A stretch of DNA of 18,941 bases, taken from positions 1 through 18,941 of the forward strand of contig CAKQNH010000010.1 in the NCBI GenBank assembly GCA_934255105.1, in the 5' to 3' direction. The DNA is from an uncultured Pirellulaceae bacterium (GTDB taxonomy: Bacteria > Planctomycetota > Planctomycetia > Pirellulales > Pirellulaceae). Shown here in pieces: positions 15,240 to 18,941 of this stretch. The notes under the pieces are model-generated. The model did no database searches and had not been told where the DNA came from. It saw only the letters and a list, made by a program, of their open reading frames with translations. How positions within the stretch are numbered: the first letter of the stretch is position 1; each line of letters starts with the position of its first letter. A program made the position numbers and the translations under genes.

Positions 15240-17312
15240 TCACGCCTGTCCGATGTGTTTCAACTTTGGTAGTGCGGCGTAGCAGTCGGGCAAGTCGAAT
15301 TGGCTGAGCACGTCCAGCGGCATATAGGCCAGTGGCATGTCGTAGTCTTCATCGATGGCCAAAGAGTGGAACGACTCCAGCGCGCGATGCAGTGTGACCG
15401 ACGCAATGCAGTCACCGAGCATGCGTGGGGCGAGCACTGTGGCTAGGCTGGCCGAAAGTGCGCCCCAACCGCTACCGATGACTTCGATCTGTTCATAGCC
15501 AAACGACTTGATCCACTGCAACGTCCGCAGCACATCCCAAGTCTTCTGTCCCAGATAGGATCGATCGAGCATTAGCCCATGGATGGAATAGAAATAATCG
15601 CAGCCGTAGGGATTGTCAAAGCTGTTCACTCCACAAGTGTTCGGAAGCGATTCGCCAATACCGCGCACGTCGCAGGCAAACACTGGGATCTCGGGCAGAT
15701 CAGTGATCAGCTCACGCAGCCATGACTCACTGCGTAGCTCATGGTCGCTGGAGCGATGCGCTACGTACAAAGCGGCTCGCGGGCCGCTGCGCGGAGGTCG
15801 GCTATCGCGCCGCTGGTCTGCTAACAAGTTGTTCAAAGCGAATACATTTGGTTCGGTCTCAACGGCATACACGGTACTCCCCCGCCGCGGATAATGACGA
15901 TTTCCCACGTTTCGCAAAATGCGATACTCGGGCGCATCGCTGGGCAACTTGGGTGCGATATTCAGAACTTGTTGAATGCGCTTTTGCAACTGCTCCCCGG
16001 CGACCTGGCCGCGTTGCTTCTGTAAAGCTAAAGCTTTGTCGCGCGTGAAGCTAAAGACAGTGGCTGGCCGCTGCGAAGCGACTTGTCCACTGGGTGTACA
16101 TTGCAACGTGTCGTCGCTTTCAATGACCAACTCGGGTTCGCTCTGGGCGTCAGAGACACCGGTCACGCGATTGAACCAGCGGTACATGGCCTCGCGATTT
16201 TCGATGCTGTAGCCATGCTCGGTGGGGCCGACTTGCAGAGCGATATTGTCCGGCTTGCCCAACAAAGTGTATAGCCGCTTGAGTCGCGCGAAGGCTTCTT
16301 CGCTGCCACGCACGTCGAAGAAGTCTTTCTCTTTGGCCAGAATTATGATTGGTTTGGGGGCCAGCGCCACTAGAAAATCTTCGTGCTCCAAGCCCAGAGC
16401 CAGTGCGTGCGGTGGGCACTGCTCGGTGTCGGCCGGCAGTTCGTTTTCAGCATTTCGCAGAAAGGTGGTTACGAAACACGCGGGTGCCGCCATCGTCCAT
16501 CGCGACTCGACTCCGCACAGCCAAGTGGTCATAGTGCCGCCACCAGAATTGCCTGTTACGCCGATGTGCTGTGGATCGACCTCGTCGCGAGTCAGCAAGT
16601 AGTCGAGCGCACGAATGCCATCCCAAGCGCGCGATGTCCCTAGAAAATCACCAACCAAAAATTGTTGGTTGCCCGCTTGGATGTGTTCGCGAACACCTAC
16701 ACCATATTTCGATTTACCAATATTGTCTTCGCCTTGCGGGTACTGCAAACGCTCCCCCTGGCCGATCGGATCGAATAGCAAGCAGGCGTAGCCTTGGCGG
16801 ACGAGTCCCTGAGCGAACGACTGGTAGGATTCCGCCGCTTTGCCATTGGTGGAGTGCCCACAACTGCCGATGACTCCAGGCACCTTGCCGGACCGCTTGG
16901 GCAGATACAGATTGGCGGTGACAGGAAAATTGGGGCGGCTATCGAAAATTACCTTCTCAACGCGGTATTGATCGCGCTCCACGACGCCTGTCACGCGCGC
17001 GTTCAAATCCGTCCTCTCGGGCATGGGGCCAAAGCTAACGGCGATCTTGTCGCGCACGGTTTGCACATATTGCTCAGCTTGTTCGCGGGTCTGCAGGGCC
17101 GCTTTGGCTTCAACAGAACGCTGGTGAGCCGCCTTAACCTGGTCGACCAAAAACTCTTGCATCATCCGCGGAAAACGATTCAGCGGAGGGAGCGAGGGAA
17201 TGTCGGCCTCTTTGGCCAACACATGCGACTGGGGTAAATTGGATAGAGCCAATGCGGAAAGTGTTCCCGCAAGAGTTTGAGCAAACGCGCGTCGGTGGGG
17301 CTGGATAGTCAT
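15240..17312 (-). CDS. Tat-exported alpha/beta-hydrolase (acetylxylan esterase-like), two-domain
   Basis: Encodes 690 residues. The N-terminus HRRAFAQTLAGTLSALAL (Arg7-Arg8, hydrophobic stretch) fits a twin-arginine leader, so the enzyme should act outside the cytoplasm. Domain 1 (about 100-385) is an alpha/beta-hydrolase of the acetylxylan esterase/dienelactone-hydrolase type: nucleophile elbow GNSGG with Ser256, an acid candidate near Asp330-Asp333 (KEKDFFDV) and His366 in PTEHGYS. Domain 2 (about 410-690) resembles a second hydrolase fold, but its elbow reads GSGWG (613-617) with glycine where serine is expected, so it is probably inactive. Large planctomycete esterases of this length are common. 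The substrate is inferred to be an acylated polysaccharide. The ATG at 17312 has only a weak GAGA upstream. The gene is divergent from the FAD oxidoreductase across 131 bases. Confidence 0.87.
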   Translation of the reverse strand: MTIQPHRRAFAQTLAGTLSALALSNLPQSHVLAKEADIPSLPPLNRFPRMMQEFLVDQVKAAHQRSVEAKAALQTREQAEQYVQTVRDKIAVSFGPMPERTDLNARVTGVVERDQYRVEKVIFDSRPNFPVTANLYLPKRSGKVPGVIGSCGHSTNGKAAESYQSFAQGLVRQGYACLLFDPIGQGERLQYPQGEDNIGKSKYGVGVREHIQAGNQQFLVGDFLGTSRAWDGIRALDYLLTRDEVDPQHIGVTGNSGGGTMTTWLCGVESRWTMAAPACFVTTFLRNAENELPADTEQCPPHALALGLEHEDFLVALAPKPIIILAKEKDFFDVRGSEEAFARLKRLYTLLGKPDNIALQVGPTEHGYSIENREAMYRWFNRVTGVSDAQSEPELVIESDDTLQCTPSGQVASQRPATVFSFTRDKALALQKQRGQVAGEQLQKRIQQVLNIAPKLPSDAPEYRILRNVGNRHYPRRGSTVYAVETEPNVFALNNLLADQRRDSRPPRSGPRAALYVAHRSSDHELRSESWLRELITDLPEIPVFACDVRGIGESLPNTCGVNSFDNPYGCDYFYSIHGLMLDRSYLGQKTWDVLRTLQWIKSFGYEQIEVIGSGWGALSASLATVLAPRMLGDCIASVTLHRALESFHSLAIDEDYDMPLAYMPLDVLSQFDLPDCYAALPKLKHIGQA

Positions 17313-17443
17313 GTTGAATCTCGTAGGCGGGATGGGGTTGGATGTTATTCATCGGTGGTTTAGGCTAATATAGTAGAACTTTCACACGCGACATGCAACC
17401 AATTCCACGCATCCTAGTGCTTTGTCCATTTGCGGAACGAAAC

Positions 17444-18941
17444 ATGCCCAGACTATCTTTGGCCGTTACTCTCCTCACCGCCGTGTCTTTGGCGTTGCCG
17501 GCTACTATGACAATACCAGCCCCAGCCAGGGCGGCAGAATTGCTGGTCGAAGCGGAGAGCTTCGACTCATGGGGCGGCTGGAAACTAGATACTCAGTTCA
17601 TCCGCGAGATGGGCTCGCCCTACCTGCTGGCGCATGGTCTGGGGCAACCAGTTAAAGACGCAGTGACAAAGGTCAAATTCCCTCAAGCGGGCAAGTACCA
17701 CGTCTTCGTGCGCACCAAAGATTGGGTCGCCCGCTGGAAGGCACCGGGTCAGCCCGGTCGCTTTCAGGTATTGGTCAATGGCCAACCGCTGAGTGAAACT
17801 TTCGGAACACAGGGGGCGGAGTGGTTTTGGCACGCCGGTGGAACTGTCGATATCTCCGATCTGGAAGTGCAATTGCAATTGCACGATTTGACAGGCTTCG
17901 ATGGTCGCTGCGATGCGATCTATTTCACCACCCAGGAGAACACACCGCCGCAGGTTGCACAGCCGCTAGCCGATTGGCGGCTAGAAAAACTGGGACTGGA
18001 GAAGGAGCCTATAAGCCGCTCCGGCTACGATCTGGTGGTGATCGGTGGTGGCTATGCGGGCATGGGCTCCGCTATCTCCGCCGCGCGCATGGGATGCAAG
18101 GTAGCGCTGATTCAGGACCGACCTGTGCTGGGCGGCAATGGCAGTAGTGAAGTCCGCGTTTGGGCACAAGGAAATATCCGCCGCGGACGCTTCCCACGCA
18201 TCGGCGAGATCATCGAGGAGTTCGCGGATAGCGCCACCAAGTCTCCCGGTCGAGCCGAAGAGTTTGGAGACGATATCAAAGAAGCGATCGTTCGCGCAGA
18301 ACCCAACATTGATTTGTTCCTCAATCATCATGCCTATCAGGTGGACTCGGTGGATGGACATATTCGGTCGGTGACCGCCTTCGATACACGTACCAGCCAG
18401 CAATCTAAGTTCGAAGGCACACTTTTTTGCGATAGCACTGGGCATGGCACAATCGGATTCCTCGCCGGTGCAGATTTTGAAATGGAGGACGAAGGCCGCA
18501 TGGGAATGAGCAACATGTGGACTTGGGCTGAGGTCGACCAGCCGACTGTCTTCCCTGAAACGCCTTGGGCCTTGGATCTGGACATGGCGGATTTCCCCTA
18601 CCCACGCGACCATCATGGCCAGTGGTTTTGGGAGAGTGGATTCGACAAGGACGCATTGAATGACGCCGAGGGAATTCGCGATCATAATCTGCGAGCCGTG
18701 TACGGTGCGTTCAATGCCATGAAGAATCGCGATGGCGCAAAGCAACACAAGAGCGCAATCTTGACCTGGATCGCCTATATCGGTGGCCCTCGCGAGTCGC
18801 GACGTCTGATGGGCGACGTGGTCCTGACCGAGGAAGATGTGGTAGAAAAAACCAATTTCGTCGATGGCTTTGTGCCGAGCACTTGGTCGATCGACTTGCA
18901 CTATCCCAAACAGCAATATGCTGAGAAGTTCCCCGATAACC
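17444..18941 (+). CDS. Exported FAD-dependent oxidoreductase with carbohydrate-binding-like N-terminus (partial, runs off the right edge)
   Basis: At least 499 codons are open from the ATG at 17444 to the window end with no stop. Residues 1-30 are a signal peptide (LSLAVTLLTAVSLALPA, ending ARA before AELLVEAE). Residues 31-165 (AESFDSWGGWKLDTQF, GKYHVFVRTKDW, FQVLVNGQPL) look like a beta-sandwich carbohydrate-binding or xanthan-lyase-associated domain. From residue 196 an FAD domain begins: LVVIGGGYAGMGSAISAARMG is the dinucleotide-binding fold, followed by LGGNGSSEVRVWAQG and CDSTGHGTIGFLAGA. This matches the FAD_oxidored family that planctomycetes encode in many copies; substrates are generally unknown. 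Translation of this frame was done by hand. A GGAA lies 8 bases before the start. The long antisense frame at 17981-18916 is a shadow of this gene. Confidence 0.88.
   Translation, partial: MPRLSLAVTLLTAVSLALPATMTIPAPARAAELLVEAESFDSWGGWKLDTQFIREMGSPYLLAHGLGQPVKDAVTKVKFPQAGKYHVFVRTKDWVARWKAPGQPGRFQVLVNGQPLSETFGTQGAEWFWHAGGTVDISDLEVQLQLHDLTGFDGRCDAIYFTTQENTPPQVAQPLADWRLEKLGLEKEPISRSGYDLVVIGGGYAGMGSAISAARMGCKVALIQDRPVLGGNGSSEVRVWAQGNIRRGRFPRIGEIIEEFADSATKSPGRAEEFGDDIKEAIVRAEPNIDLFLNHHAYQVDSVDGHIRSVTAFDTRTSQQSKFEGTLFCDSTGHGTIGFLAGADFEMEDEGRMGMSNMWTWAEVDQPTVFPETPWALDLDMADFPYPRDHHGQWFWESGFDKDALNDAEGIRDHNLRAVYGAFNAMKNRDGAKQHKSAILTWIAYIGGPRESRRLMGDVVLTEEDVVEKTNFVDGFVPSTWSIDLHYPKQQYAEKFPDN

Noticed and set aside
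17981..18916. 311-residue minus-strand open frame
   Set aside because: It is antisense to the FAD oxidoreductase, whose plus-strand frame has a signal peptide, a dinucleotide-binding motif and family signatures.

Overview
The window looks like chromosomal DNA of a planctomycete, probably of the Rhodopirellula/Pirellulaceae type. The reasons are the protein repertoire (exported PQQ-like and FG-GAP/VCBS propellers, a BNR/sialidase-like protein, a twin-arginine-exported DegT-type aminotransferase, a twin-arginine-exported two-domain esterase, an exported FAD oxidoreductase with a carbohydrate-binding-like N-terminus), the scarcity of strong Shine-Dalgarno sites, and the many short palindromic repeats between genes. 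The species cannot be named from the sequence alone.

Layout. 134-2953 (+) is a tight three-gene operon: a secreted PQQ-like propeller, a PLP enzyme of the D-threonine aldolase/D-serine dehydratase fold-III family, and a SUI1/YciH translation factor. 2954-3306 is a gene-free spacer with several hairpins. 3307-6552 (+) is carB, the large subunit of carbamoyl-phosphate synthetase, with no carA beside it. 6553-6842 holds a five-copy 26-bp palindromic array between convergent genes. 6843-8099 (-) is an exported FG-GAP/VCBS propeller. 8100-8530 is gene-free and carries a paired-hairpin repeat. 8531-12282 (-) reads, in transcription order, rmlB, an eight-copy 29-bp palindromic array, rmlA, then the DegT-type aminotransferase. 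12476-14956 (+) is a large exported BNR-repeat protein. 14957-15239 holds a 179-bp MITE-like element with perfect 23-bp terminal inverted repeats. 15240-17312 (-) is an exported esterase, and from 17444 (+) an exported FAD-dependent oxidoreductase runs off the window; it has no stop codon inside the window.

How the genes relate. rmlB and rmlA supply the first steps of dTDP-sugar synthesis (glucose-1-phosphate to dTDP-glucose to the 4-keto-6-deoxy sugar). The aminotransferase downstream belongs to a family that often aminates such keto sugars, but its twin-arginine leader makes that simple pathway doubtful. The BNR protein, the esterase and the FAD protein look like an export-heavy set for degrading or binding glycans. 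carB is housekeeping.

The most unusual content is in the spacers. At least four separate palindromic repeat families occur within 19 kb. One supplies the stop codon of rmlB, and another shows two mismatches between its long arms that are compensatory within each arm's own small hairpin. I see no rRNA, tRNA, CRISPR array, phage or complete insertion sequence. I cannot demonstrate a new defence or catalytic system here; the repeats are the best candidates for something undescribed.
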